Positions 7,247 to 16,247 of a DNA stretch of 47,222 nucleotides are shown here, piece by piece (positions within the stretch are counted from its first letter, which is position 1; every line of letters begins with the position of its first letter). Location of the stretch: the NCBI GenBank assembly GCA_016794165.1, contig JAEUKV010000261.1, positions 1 to 47,222 of the forward strand, read 5' to 3'. The notes under the pieces were generated by a model. That model was not told the DNA's origin and ran no database searches. It worked only from the letters and a program-made list of their open reading frames with translations. This stretch comes from Rhodospirillaceae bacterium (GTDB taxonomy: Bacteria; Pseudomonadota; Alphaproteobacteria; Dongiales; Dongiaceae). Made by a program: the position numbers and the translations under genes.

Positions 7247-9661
7247 ATGGAAACGCATGCGAAGGTCGTCATCATCGGCGGTGGCGTGGTGGGATGCTCG
7301 ATCCTCTTTCACCTCGCCAAGTTCGGCTGGAAGGACGTGATCCTGCTGGAGCGCAAGGAGCTGACTTCCGGCTCTTCCTGGCATGCGGCGGGGCAGATCC
7401 ACACGATTTCGTCGGATCCCAACATCTCGCGCCTGCAGGGCTATACGATCAATCTCTACAAGGAGATCGAGGCCACATCCGGCCAGTCGGTCGGCATGCA
7501 TTCCACGGGCGGCTTCTATCTCGCTTCCAACCAGACCTGGCACGACTATCTGAAGCGCGAGCGCTCGAAGGCGCGCTATATGGGGCTCGACCAGGAATTC
7601 ATCAGCGTCGAGGAAGCGGCGCGCCGCCATCCGCTCATTGATCCCAGCCGTTACATCGCCGCCCTCTGGGACCCGCTCGACGGCGACATCGATCCCTCCG
7701 GCGTCTGCTATGCCTATGCCAAGGCGGCCAAGGTCCATGGCGCCAAGTACTACACCCAGACGCCGGTGGTGGAGACCAACCAGCGCCCCGACGGTTCCTG
7801 GGATGTGGTGACGCCAAACGGCACCATCCATGCCGAGATGATCGTCAATGCCGGTGGCCTCTGGGCACGCGAGGTGGGACACCTTGCCGGCCTCCATCTG
7901 CCGGTTCAGCCGATGGAACACCACTACCTCATCACCGAAGCGATCCCGGAGATCGTCGAACGCGGCGAGGAACGACTACCGGCCGGCATCGACTACGAAG
8001 GCAACATGTATTTCCGCCAGGAACGCCAAGGCATGCTGCTGGGTACCTATGAGCCGCGTGCCACGCCCTGGTCGGTCAAGGGCACGCCAAAAGATTTCGG
8101 CCATGAGCTCCTGGAACCCAAGCTCGACAACATCGCCGAGCGCCTGGAACTGGGCTTCCAGCGCATCCCGGCCCTGGGCCGCGCCGGCATCAAGAACGTA
8201 ATCAACGGCCCCTTCACCTTCGGCCCCGACGGCAACCCGATGATCGGCCCGGTCCCCGGCATGCGGAATTATTGGGTTGCGGTCGGTGTCATGGCCGGCT
8301 TCTGCCAGGGCGGCGGTGTCGGCCTCTGCATGGCCGAGTGGATGATCGACGGCGAACCCTCGATCGACGTCTGGGCCATGGACGTGGCGCGCTTCGGCAA
8401 TTTCGCGACGCCGGAATGGGGTACGGTCAAGTCGTCGGAGAATTACGAACGCCGTTTCGTGATGACGTTCCCCAACGAGACCCTGCCCAAGGGCCGTCGG
8501 CAGAAAACCACGGCGCTCTATGACCGTCTCACCGCCAAGGGGGCCGTCTGGGGCCAGGGCTTCGGCCTCGAACATGCGCTGTGGTTCGCCGACGGCCCCG
8601 ATGACGCCCACGAACAGCCGACTTTCAACCGCTCCCGCGCGCACGCCTATGTGGCGCGCGAGGTCAAGGCAGTGCGCGAGGCGGTGGGTGCCATCGAGAT
8701 CGCGAACTACGCCAAGCACGAATTCAAGGGGCCGGACGTGCGCGCCTTCCTCGACCGCGTGCTGGCGGGCCGCATGCCGAAACCGGGACGCCTCGCCCTG
8801 ACTCCCATGCTGACACCCAAGGGCAAACTCTATGGCGATCTCACCGTCGCCTGCCTGGCGCGAGATCATTTCATGCTGTTCGGCTCGGGCGCCATGCAGG
8901 AAGCCCATCGCCGCTGGTTCGAGAAGCATCTGCCGGCGTCCGGCATCGCCTATCGCAACATGACCGACGATCTCCATGGCATCGGCATTTCCGGACCGCG
9001 CTCGCGCGAATTGCTGGGCAGACTGATGCGGGAGGATGTCTCCGACGCGGCACTGAAGTTCCGCGACATCCGCCAGACCTTCGTGGCGGGCGTACCCGCG
9101 ATCCTTGCCCGCGTCTCCTTCTCGGGCGAGTTGGGTTACGAGATCTACGTGGCGCCGCCCTACCAGCTCCGGCTCGCCGAGGCGATCGAGGAGGCCGGCG
9201 CCGATCTGGGCCTGCGCTGGTACGGCGCACGCGCGCTCATGAGCCTGCGGCTGGAAAAGAACTGGGGCGTCTGGACCCTCGACTACCGCCCGGACTTCAC
9301 CGCCGCGGAAAGCGGCCTAGACGCCTTCATCGACTGGAACAAGGATTTCATCGGCAAGGACGCGGCCGAGGCCGAGCGCCGGGCCGGACCGAAGAAAAAA
9401 CTTGTTACCATGGTGGTCGACACAAAGGACATCGACGTCTCGAACGACGAGGCAGTCATGATGGGCGACAAGGCCGTGGGCTATGTCTCCTCTGGCGGTT
9501 ACGCCCATCATGCCGGAAAGTCGGTGGCCTTCGGCTATGTGCCGGCGGATCTTGCCGTGGCCGGAACCGGGGTCGAGATCGAGATCAATGGCGCGCGCTA
9601 TGCGGCCGAAATTCTGGGCGCGCCGCTCTACGATCCCAATGGCGGCAGGATGCGCGCCTGA
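7247..9661 (+). CDS. FAD-dependent dimethylglycine/sarcosine dehydrogenase-like protein with GcvT domains (copy 1)
   Basis: Predicted 804-residue flavoenzyme that oxidatively demethylates an N-methylglycine-type substrate. The DAO-type FAD domain starts with VIIGGGVVG (residues 8-16). SGSSWHAAG places H46 where mammalian dimethylglycine dehydrogenase attaches FAD covalently. An FAO-type middle domain follows, then an aminomethyltransferase (GcvT) domain from about 440, including YGDLTVACL, and a GcvT C-terminal barrel. These folate domains normally pass the methyl carbon to tetrahydrofolate. The ATG at 7247 is chosen because AAGGTGG lies about nine bases upstream. Upstream in-frame codons overlap the mttB-like gene. 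It is probably in one operon with the genes on either side. Confidence 0.88.
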   Translation: METHAKVVIIGGGVVGCSILFHLAKFGWKDVILLERKELTSGSSWHAAGQIHTISSDPNISRLQGYTINLYKEIEATSGQSVGMHSTGGFYLASNQTWHDYLKRERSKARYMGLDQEFISVEEAARRHPLIDPSRYIAALWDPLDGDIDPSGVCYAYAKAAKVHGAKYYTQTPVVETNQRPDGSWDVVTPNGTIHAEMIVNAGGLWAREVGHLAGLHLPVQPMEHHYLITEAIPEIVERGEERLPAGIDYEGNMYFRQERQGMLLGTYEPRATPWSVKGTPKDFGHELLEPKLDNIAERLELGFQRIPALGRAGIKNVINGPFTFGPDGNPMIGPVPGMRNYWVAVGVMAGFCQGGGVGLCMAEWMIDGEPSIDVWAMDVARFGNFATPEWGTVKSSENYERRFVMTFPNETLPKGRRQKTTALYDRLTAKGAVWGQGFGLEHALWFADGPDDAHEQPTFNRSRAHAYVAREVKAVREAVGAIEIANYAKHEFKGPDVRAFLDRVLAGRMPKPGRLALTPMLTPKGKLYGDLTVACLARDHFMLFGSGAMQEAHRRWFEKHLPASGIAYRNMTDDLHGIGISGPRSRELLGRLMREDVSDAALKFRDIRQTFVAGVPAILARVSFSGELGYEIYVAPPYQLRLAEAIEEAGADLGLRWYGARALMSLRLEKNWGVWTLDYRPDFTAAESGLDAFIDWNKDFIGKDAAEAERRAGPKKKLVTMVVDTKDIDVSNDEAVMMGDKAVGYVSSGGYAHHAGKSVAFGYVPADLAVAGTGVEIEINGARYAAEILGAPLYDPNGGRMRA

Positions 9662-9699
9662 AGATGTCACGATAGTCAACCGCAGCTTTCGGAGCCCCA

Positions 9700-11739
9700 A
9701 TGGCCGACCCCTTGTTGCAGCCCTTCCAGCTGAAGCACCTGACGCTCAAGAATCGCATTTTTTCGACCTCGCATGAGCCGGCCTATTCCGAGGGCGGCAT
9801 GCCGGGCCTCAGGTACCAGCTCTATCACGAGGAGAAAGCCAGGGGCGGCGCTGCCATGACCATGATCGGCGGATCCTCGGTCATCGACAAGGATTCGCCC
9901 CAGGCCTTCGGCAATCTCTATGTCCACGATGACGCCATCATTCCGCATTTCCGGGAACTGGCGAAGCGCGTCCACGCCCATGACTGCGCGGTGATGTGCC
10001 AGATCACCCATCTCGGGCGGCGCACGTCGTGGCACAAGGAACATTGGCTCCCCATCATCTCGGCCTCGCATGAGCGGGAGCCCGCGCATCGCGGCTTTCC
10101 CAAGATGATGGAGGATTTCGACATTGAACGCGTCGTCAAGGCCTATGGCGCCGCGACACGGCGCTGCCGCGCGGGCGATCTCGACGGAGTTGAGATCGAG
10201 GCCTATGGCCACCTGTTCGATTCCTTCCTCTCGCCCAGGACCAACAGCCGCACCGACGACTATGGCGGCAGCCTCGAGAACCGCATGCGCTTCGGCATCG
10301 CGGTGCTTTCCGAAATGCGGCGCCAGGCCGGTCCGGACTTCATCATCGGCGTGCGCATGGCGGTCGACGAAGCGGCCGATGATGGTTTCGGCTTCGCGGA
10401 AGGCATCGAGATCATGCGCCGCCTGCATGACGCCAATCTGGTCGACTTCATCAACGTCATCGTCGGCACCATCGATACCGACGAATCCCTCTCCCACATC
10501 ATTCCCCTGATGGGCACGCCGGCGGGACCCAATTTCGCCAAGGTCAAAGCCGCTCGTACCGCCCTTCCCGGCCTCCCCATTTTCCACGCGGCGCGCATCA
10601 ACGATCTGGCCACCGCCAGGCACTGGGTGAGCGACGGGGCGGTCGATCTGATCGGCATGACCCGCGCCCATATGGCGGACCCACATATCGTCGCAAAGAT
10701 GATGCGTGGCGAGGAAACCCGCATCCGTCCCTGCGTCGGTGCGGGGTATTGCATCGACCGCATCTATCAGGGCGGCGAGGCGCTCTGTCTCCACAACCCG
10801 GCGACCGGCCGCGAAGCAACAATGCCGCACATCGTCATACAGACCGATGGGCGCAGGAAGAAGATCGTCATCGTCGGCGCCGGCCCGGCCGGTCTCGAAG
10901 CGGCCAGGGTCTCGGCGCTCCGCGGTCACCGCGTGAGCGTGTTCGAGGCGACCGATCGCGTGGGCGGCCAGGTGGCCCTCGCCGCCAAGGTCGCCCGCCG
11001 CAAGGAAATGATCGGCATCACCGACTGGCTATACGCCGAGGCACAGGCTGCCGGTGCCACCTTCCGCTTCAACACCTATGCCGAGGCCGGCGACATCCTG
11101 GCGGAAGAACCGGACATCGTCGTCATCGCCACCGGTGGCACGCCGAACACGGCGCCATTCAAGGCGGGGGCCGATCTCGCAACCTCGACCTGGGATGTGC
11201 TCTCGGGTCAGGTCGCGCTCTCCGACGACATCATCCTCTACGACGACGAGGCCGGGCACGAGGCCCTGTCGACCGCGGAGTTTCTCGCCGGCAAGGGCAT
11301 AAAATTCGAATTGATCACGCCGGAGCGCCTGGTTGGTCCGGATGTCGGCGGACTCAACTATCCGGCATATTACAAAGCCATCTACACCACCGGCGCGCGG
11401 ATGACGCTCAACCTGCGCATGACCGGGATCGCCCGCGACGGCAACCAGCTGGTGGCCACCCTGGTCAATCCCTACGACAAGTCGCGGACCGAACGCCGTG
11501 CCCAGCAGATTGTCGTGGCCCACGGCAACCTGCCGGCCGATGCGATCTATTTCGATCTGAAGGCACAGAGCCGCAATCGCGGCGAGATCGACATCGACGC
11601 CTTCATCAGCGGCCGCCCTCAGGCAATCGCCACGAATGCCGGCGGCACTTTCCAGCTGTTCCGCATCGGCGACGCGGTTTCTACCCGAAACATCCACGCC
11701 GCCATCTATGACGGGCTGCGACTGTGCAACGTCTTTTGA
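9700..11739 (+). CDS. DgcA/trimethylamine dehydrogenase-like FMN-FAD oxidoreductase
   Basis: A 679-residue two-part flavoprotein. An old-yellow-enzyme-type FMN barrel spans residues 1 to about 345, and a pyridine-nucleotide/FAD domain starts near 388 with KIVIVGAGPAGLEAA. This matches trimethylamine dehydrogenase, 2,4-dienoyl-CoA reductase and the dimethylglycine demethylase subunit DgcA. Between the domains is C345-x2-A348-x2-C351-x11-C363: the second cysteine of the usual four-cysteine iron-sulfur motif is alanine. It lies 38 bases after the dehydrogenase gene on the same strand, and its stop is seven bases from the end of a convergent paralogous dehydrogenase. A role in N-demethylation of betaine-derived amines or N-methylproline is likely; the exact substrate is not predictable. 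Confidence 0.82.
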   Translation: MADPLLQPFQLKHLTLKNRIFSTSHEPAYSEGGMPGLRYQLYHEEKARGGAAMTMIGGSSVIDKDSPQAFGNLYVHDDAIIPHFRELAKRVHAHDCAVMCQITHLGRRTSWHKEHWLPIISASHEREPAHRGFPKMMEDFDIERVVKAYGAATRRCRAGDLDGVEIEAYGHLFDSFLSPRTNSRTDDYGGSLENRMRFGIAVLSEMRRQAGPDFIIGVRMAVDEAADDGFGFAEGIEIMRRLHDANLVDFINVIVGTIDTDESLSHIIPLMGTPAGPNFAKVKAARTALPGLPIFHAARINDLATARHWVSDGAVDLIGMTRAHMADPHIVAKMMRGEETRIRPCVGAGYCIDRIYQGGEALCLHNPATGREATMPHIVIQTDGRRKKIVIVGAGPAGLEAARVSALRGHRVSVFEATDRVGGQVALAAKVARRKEMIGITDWLYAEAQAAGATFRFNTYAEAGDILAEEPDIVVIATGGTPNTAPFKAGADLATSTWDVLSGQVALSDDIILYDDEAGHEALSTAEFLAGKGIKFELITPERLVGPDVGGLNYPAYYKAIYTTGARMTLNLRMTGIARDGNQLVATLVNPYDKSRTERRAQQIVVAHGNLPADAIYFDLKAQSRNRGEIDIDAFISGRPQAIATNAGGTFQLFRIGDAVSTRNIHAAIYDGLRLCNVF

Positions 11740-11745
11740 CGGCGC

Positions 11746-14148
11746 TCAACTCCGCAGGCGCGTCGATGTGGGATTGAACGGTGCCGCGTTGAGTCGCGTC
11801 GCCGACACGCGCCGACCCAGTACCTCGATCTCGAAGCGGTCACCCGATATGGGCAGATAGGCGAGCGCCAGCTGCTTGCCGACGGAATGACCGAAATAGC
11901 CGGAGGTGACGCGGGCGACTGCCTTGCCCTCGCTGAAGATCGGCTCGGCGCCCATCACGTCGATGTCGTCGGCCGCCACCTCCAGAAGGGCAAGCTTGCG
12001 GGTAAGGTCCTCCCGGAAATGCCGCTCGGCCGCGGCGCGACCGATGAAATCGCCCTTGTCGAGCTTGACGAAGCGGCCCCAATCCGCCTCTGCCGCGTTG
12101 TAATCGGCGGTGTATTCGCGTCCCCAGGAGCCATAGCCCTTCTCGATCCGCATGGCGTGCAGCGCCCGGACTCCGAACAGCCTGAGGTCGTGCGCATCCC
12201 CGGCCGCGCGCAGGCGCTCATACACATGGAGCAGGTTGTGCGGCGCCACATAGATCTCGTAGCCAAGTTCGCCGGTGAAACTTGCCCGAATGACCAGGGC
12301 ATCGGCGAGGCCGATCTGGATTCGCCGCGCCTGCAGGAAGGGAAAGGCCGCGGCGGACAGGTCGCTGTCGGTCAGCGCCTGCAGCACGTCCCGCGCCTTC
12401 GGTCCGGTGAGGGAGAGGCCCGAATAGTCCGGCGTCACATTGCGGATCGCAAGCCGCTCGCCTTTGGCATGCGCATTGAGCCAGCGCATGTAATAGGTCT
12501 CCGCCGTGCCGGAGCCGATCATCAGGAAAGCGTCCTCGCGAAGGCGCGTCACGGTGAGGTCGCCGAAGATGCGGCCAGCAGGCGACAGCATGGGACAGAG
12601 CACGGTCCGGCCCTGAGCCGGCAACCTGTTGGTGACCATGCGGTCCAGGAACTTGGCGGCATCGGGTCCCGACACCTCGATCTTGCCATAGCTGGAGGTT
12701 TCCCAGATGCCGACGCGCTCGCGCACCGCCCGCACCTCGGCGGCCACATGGGGGAAGGCGTTGGAGCGGCGATAGGTCGGCTCCTCGCGCGCCTCGACAC
12801 CGGCCGGCGCATACCAAAGTGGATATTCCCAGCCAAAGGCGGCGCCGAACAGCGCGCCCTCGGCCTTCAGGCTGGCATAGAGGGGTGAGGTCTTGAGCGG
12901 CCGCGCCGCCGGCAGTTCCTCGTTGGGGAAGGTCATGGTGAAGCGGCGGCGATAGTTCTCCGTCGTCTTTTCGATGGTGAAGGCGCCGTTGTTGTGCAGG
13001 CCGAAGCGCGCCACATCCATGGCAAAGACGTCCATGCCGGGCTCGCCGTCGATGATCCAGTTGGCAACCACCATGCCCACGCCACCGCCCTGGCTGAATC
13101 CGGCCATGACGCCGCAGGCCGCGAAATAGTTGGTGAGGCCTGGCACCGGACCGATGAGCGGGTTGCCGTCGGGTGCGAAGACCATTGGTCCGTTGATGGT
13201 ACGCTTGATGCCCCCCTTCTCCAGGCAGGGGTATCGGGTCATGGCAAATTCCAGCGCCGACCAGATCCGGTCGACATCTTCCTGCAGGAGTTCATGGCCG
13301 AAATCCTGCGGCGTCCCGCGGAGCGCCCAGTGCCGGCAATCGTGCTCGTAGGTACCAATGAGGAGCCCCTTCTGCTCCTGGCGCATGTAGCTCTCGCCCT
13401 CGAAATCGATCGTCATCGGAATCTCGTGCGAAAGTGCCTCGACCTCGGGAATCGCATTGGTGACGATGTACTCGTGCTCCATCGGCAGGATGGGGAGATC
13501 GATGCCGGCAAGGCGCCCCACTTCGCGCGCCCAGAGGCCGCCGGCATTGACAACATATTCCGCCTCGATCGTCCCTTCCTTGGTCACCACCAGCCAGTGA
13601 CCGTTCGGTTTCTGGTGGAGTTCCAGGACCGGATTGCGCAACGAGATCGTCGCACCCTTGTTTTTCGCTGCCTTGGCATAGGCATGGGTAACGCTGGAGG
13701 GGTCGACATGGCCGTCGGCCGGATCGAACATCGCCTTGGTGAACTTGCTGGTGTCCACCAGCGGGTTGATCTTCTTCACCTCGTCCATCGAGACTTCATG
13801 GAGACCGATGCCGAGGTAATGCGCCTTCGCCAGCTCTGTCTTGAAATACTCGGCACGGGCCTCGGTGCCGGCGAGATAGAGACAGCCGACCCGGTGCAAA
13901 CCGCAGGACTGGCCCGATTCCCGTTCCAGCTCGTCATAGAGATTCACGGTATAGGCCTGGAGGTGCGACATGTTCGGATCGCCGTTGATCGTGTGCATGC
14001 CACCCGCCGCATGCCAGGTCGAGCCGGAAGTGAGCTCCGAGCGCTCAACCAGCATGACGTCTTTCCAACCGCGCTTGGTGAGGTGGTAGAGCACGCTCAC
14101 CCCCACCACGCCACCCCCGATGACAACCACACGCGCCTGCGACTTCAT
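11746..14148 (-). CDS. FAD-dependent dimethylglycine/sarcosine dehydrogenase-like protein with GcvT domains (copy 2)
   Basis: An 800-residue paralogue of the protein at 7247-9661, with the same layout: VVIGGGVVG nucleotide loop, SGSTWHAAG with the covalent-FAD histidine H46, middle domain, then GcvT and GcvT C-terminal folate-binding domains (IFGDLTVTRL). The predicted reaction is oxidative demethylation of dimethylglycine or sarcosine with formation of methylene-tetrahydrofolate. It is on the opposite strand, converging on the DgcA-like gene, so it has its own promoter in 14149-14439. The two paralogues may act on successive demethylation steps, but which does which cannot be told from sequence. 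Confidence 0.88.
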   Translation of the reverse strand: MKSQARVVVIGGGVVGVSVLYHLTKRGWKDVMLVERSELTSGSTWHAAGGMHTINGDPNMSHLQAYTVNLYDELERESGQSCGLHRVGCLYLAGTEARAEYFKTELAKAHYLGIGLHEVSMDEVKKINPLVDTSKFTKAMFDPADGHVDPSSVTHAYAKAAKNKGATISLRNPVLELHQKPNGHWLVVTKEGTIEAEYVVNAGGLWAREVGRLAGIDLPILPMEHEYIVTNAIPEVEALSHEIPMTIDFEGESYMRQEQKGLLIGTYEHDCRHWALRGTPQDFGHELLQEDVDRIWSALEFAMTRYPCLEKGGIKRTINGPMVFAPDGNPLIGPVPGLTNYFAACGVMAGFSQGGGVGMVVANWIIDGEPGMDVFAMDVARFGLHNNGAFTIEKTTENYRRRFTMTFPNEELPAARPLKTSPLYASLKAEGALFGAAFGWEYPLWYAPAGVEAREEPTYRRSNAFPHVAAEVRAVRERVGIWETSSYGKIEVSGPDAAKFLDRMVTNRLPAQGRTVLCPMLSPAGRIFGDLTVTRLREDAFLMIGSGTAETYYMRWLNAHAKGERLAIRNVTPDYSGLSLTGPKARDVLQALTDSDLSAAAFPFLQARRIQIGLADALVIRASFTGELGYEIYVAPHNLLHVYERLRAAGDAHDLRLFGVRALHAMRIEKGYGSWGREYTADYNAAEADWGRFVKLDKGDFIGRAAAERHFREDLTRKLALLEVAADDIDVMGAEPIFSEGKAVARVTSGYFGHSVGKQLALAYLPISGDRFEIEVLGRRVSATRLNAAPFNPTSTRLRS

Positions 14149-14393
14149 GATGCCTGACCCCCAGTTCGAGCAGATGGATCGCGGGCCCGGACCCGCCCGT
14201 CGAGGCGCCTAGCTAGCCCCAGGCCAGGGCTGAAAAAAAGTCCGGAAATCTCATGAATCGGGTGAGTTTTCCTTCCCTATCCGCCAGCCGCGGCCATCGC
14301 GGCGACCGGTCGCAGCCGCAGGTCTTGTGCGCGGCCACCAGGCTGCCCAAGTCCAAAATGTGTGGCAGCTCGGCGGGGTTTTTGTGCGAAGGA

Positions 14394-14434
14394 TGGCAGG
14401 GCTGCCAGTTTCATGATCCGGATCAAATGGAGGG
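14394..14434 (+). promoter_or_regulatory. Palindromic hsp20 leader, candidate operator or RNA thermometer
   Basis: Two perfect palindromes stand in series before the start codon: TGGCAGGGCTGCCA at 14394-14407 (six-base arms) and TGATCCGGATCA at 14414-14425. Next come the Shine-Dalgarno GGAGGG (from about 14429) and the ATG at 14440. ROSE-type thermometers are known in hsp20 leaders of related bacteria. No exact ROSE consensus was recognised here, so function is inferred. Confidence 0.4.
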
Positions 14435-14439
14435 AAGAG

Positions 14440-14934
14440 ATGTCGTTTCGCGCATTGACACCGTTCGGCCGCTCCTCTGTCACCAAAAGCGGCGAGCGCA
14501 ATGATCCATTGGCCTGGCGGGGGGAGTTCGACCGCCTGTTCGACGACATGTTCAAGGGTTTCGGTTCGCTGCCCTCGGTCTGGGGCGAAGGCGCTGCCGT
14601 GCCGAAGATCGATGTCAAGGAAACCAGTGACGGGATCGAAGTCACCGCCGAATTGCCGGGCGTCGAGGAGAAGGACGTCGAGGTCGAGCTGGTCGATGAT
14701 CTCCTCACCATTCGCGGCGAAAAGAAGGTCGAACGGACCAACGAGAACAAGGACAAGGGCTACCACGTCATGGAGCGCAGCTATGGCAGCTTCCAGCGCG
14801 CCATCCGCCTGCCCTTTGCCGCGGACAATGACAAGGTCTCGGCCGAGTTCAGCAAGGGTGTGCTGAAGGTCACCTGCCCGCGGCCCGCTGAAGTCGCGGC
14901 CAGAACCCGCAAGATCGACATCAAGTCGCGCTGA
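14440..14934 (+). CDS. Hsp20/alpha-crystallin family small heat-shock protein
   Basis: ATP-independent chaperone that binds unfolding proteins as a large oligomer in the cytosol. The 164-residue product has a short N-terminal arm (FDRLFDDMFKGFG) and an alpha-crystallin domain from about residue 50 (PKIDVKETSDGIEVTAELPG) through the conserved FSKGVLKVTCPRP. It lacks an obvious terminal I-x-I motif but ends IDIKSR. The ATG at 14440 is preceded by GGAGGGAAGAG; the open frame begins earlier at 14362 but without such a site. It is divergent from the dehydrogenase at 11746-14148 and has a palindrome-rich leader. Confidence 0.92.
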   Translation: MSFRALTPFGRSSVTKSGERNDPLAWRGEFDRLFDDMFKGFGSLPSVWGEGAAVPKIDVKETSDGIEVTAELPGVEEKDVEVELVDDLLTIRGEKKVERTNENKDKGYHVMERSYGSFQRAIRLPFAADNDKVSAEFSKGVLKVTCPRPAEVAARTRKIDIKSR

Positions 14935-14950
14935 TTGAGACCCACAGCAG

Positions 14951-14981
14951 ACAGGCCCGGCGATTTGCTCCCCGGGCCTGT
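14951..14981. terminator. Bidirectional terminator between hsp20 and the old yellow enzyme gene
   Basis: Perfect ten-base inverted repeat ACAGGCCCGG / CCGGGCCTGT with an eleven-base loop, between two convergent genes. T-runs are short on both sides. Confidence 0.65.
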
Positions 14982-14990
14982 TCGGCTGTT

Positions 14991-16061
14991 TCAGGCGTCG
15001 ACCAGATCGTCTTCCAGGGCCGGGTAATCGGTATAGCCCTTGGCGCCACCGGCGTAAAAGGTGCTGCTGTCCCACGCGTTCAGCCTGGCCCCCGTAGCAA
15101 AGCGCCGCGGCAGGTCCGGGTTGGCGATAAAGAGCTTGCCGAAGGCAACGGCATCCGCGTTCCCGGCGCGGATGATTTCCTCCGCGCTTTCCTGCGTGAA
15201 GCCTTCATTGGCGATATAGGTGCCGCCGAAGGCCTTCTTCAGCTGCGGCCCGAGGCTGTCCGGCCCTTCCGCCTCGCGCGCGCAGATGAAGGCGAGGCCG
15301 CGCCGGCCCAATTGCTCCGCCACATAACCAAAGGTCTCGGCCGGGCTGGAATCGCCCATGTCATGGGAATCGCGGCGCGGCGCCAGATGCATGCCGACAC
15401 GGCCTGGCCCCCAGACCTTCAGCACCGCGTCGGTCGCCTCCAGCATCAGCCGGGCGCGGTTCTCGATGGAGCCCCCATAGCGGTCCGTGCGCTTGTTGCT
15501 GCCGTCCTGCAGGAACTGGTCGAGCAGATAGCCATTGGCGCCGTGCAATTCGACCCCGTCGAAGCCTGCCTTCCGCGCGTTCTCGGCACCCTGCGCGTAG
15601 GCCACCACGATCCCCGGCAATTCGTCGAGTTCAAGCGCGCGCGGTGTGACGTAGGGGCGCTGCGGCCGCACCAGGCTGACATGGCCCGCGGGTGCCAGCG
15701 CACTGGGTGCAACCGGCAGATCGCCGTTGAGAAAGACCGGGTCGGAAATCCGGCCGACATGCCAGAGTTGCAGGAAGATCCGGCCACCGGCTTCATGAAC
15801 GCCCCGGGTCACCTCGCGCCAGCCATCCACCTGTGCCGCCGACCAGATACCGGGCGTATCGGCATATCCGACGCCCTGCGGCGACACCGAAGTGGCCTCG
15901 GTCAGGATCAGGCCCGCCGAGGCGCGCTGGACGTAGTAGTCCCGCATGAGCTCGTTGGGGGTGCGGCTTTCTCCGGCGCGGGCTCTGGTGAGCGGCGCCA
16001 TGACGATGCGGTTGGGCAGATTCAGGTCGCCGATAGATACTGGATCCAAGAGACTGGCCAT
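14991..16061 (-). CDS. Old yellow enzyme family alkene reductase (NemA-like)
   Basis: A 356-residue FMN-dependent NAD(P)H oxidoreductase of the classical OYE type, which reduces activated C=C bonds and often nitro compounds. Visible motifs are the N-terminal NRIVMAPLTRARA, FLQLWHVGR at 96-104, and the substrate-binding pair H173/N176 with proton-donor Y178 in HGANGYLLDQF. RTDRYGGSIENRAR then follows. Single-domain length separates it from the two-domain DgcA-like protein at 9700. Genes of this group are often induced by electrophiles, but no regulator lies next to it. The physiological substrate is unknown. Confidence 0.93.
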   Translation of the reverse strand: MASLLDPVSIGDLNLPNRIVMAPLTRARAGESRTPNELMRDYYVQRASAGLILTEATSVSPQGVGYADTPGIWSAAQVDGWREVTRGVHEAGGRIFLQLWHVGRISDPVFLNGDLPVAPSALAPAGHVSLVRPQRPYVTPRALELDELPGIVVAYAQGAENARKAGFDGVELHGANGYLLDQFLQDGSNKRTDRYGGSIENRARLMLEATDAVLKVWGPGRVGMHLAPRRDSHDMGDSSPAETFGYVAEQLGRRGLAFICAREAEGPDSLGPQLKKAFGGTYIANEGFTQESAEEIIRAGNADAVAFGKLFIANPDLPRRFATGARLNAWDSSTFYAGGAKGYTDYPALEDDLVDA

Positions 16062-16247
16062 GGCTGAGGTAATCCCATTTCCGAAGGAAGATAGAACGAA
16101 ATAGCAAGAATCGGTCGACCGATCAGGCGCCGTTAATCATCGTTAAAGTATGAACCGATGCAGCGCTGGACAATGCCCAGAGGCGAGTATCTGCATTGCT
16201 TGTTGTGCAAACCCCTATTTCACACGCGGGACTTGTCCCAGTGCCGG

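Noticed and set aside
14149-14439. Glycine riboswitch near the GcvT-domain dehydrogenase
   Set aside because: No GGGAGAG/GGGCGCCGAAGG-like blocks are seen on the relevant strand.
16133-16146. CtrA-type site TTAA...TTAA
   Set aside because: The spacing is six bases instead of the required seven, and no CtrA-regulated type of gene starts there.
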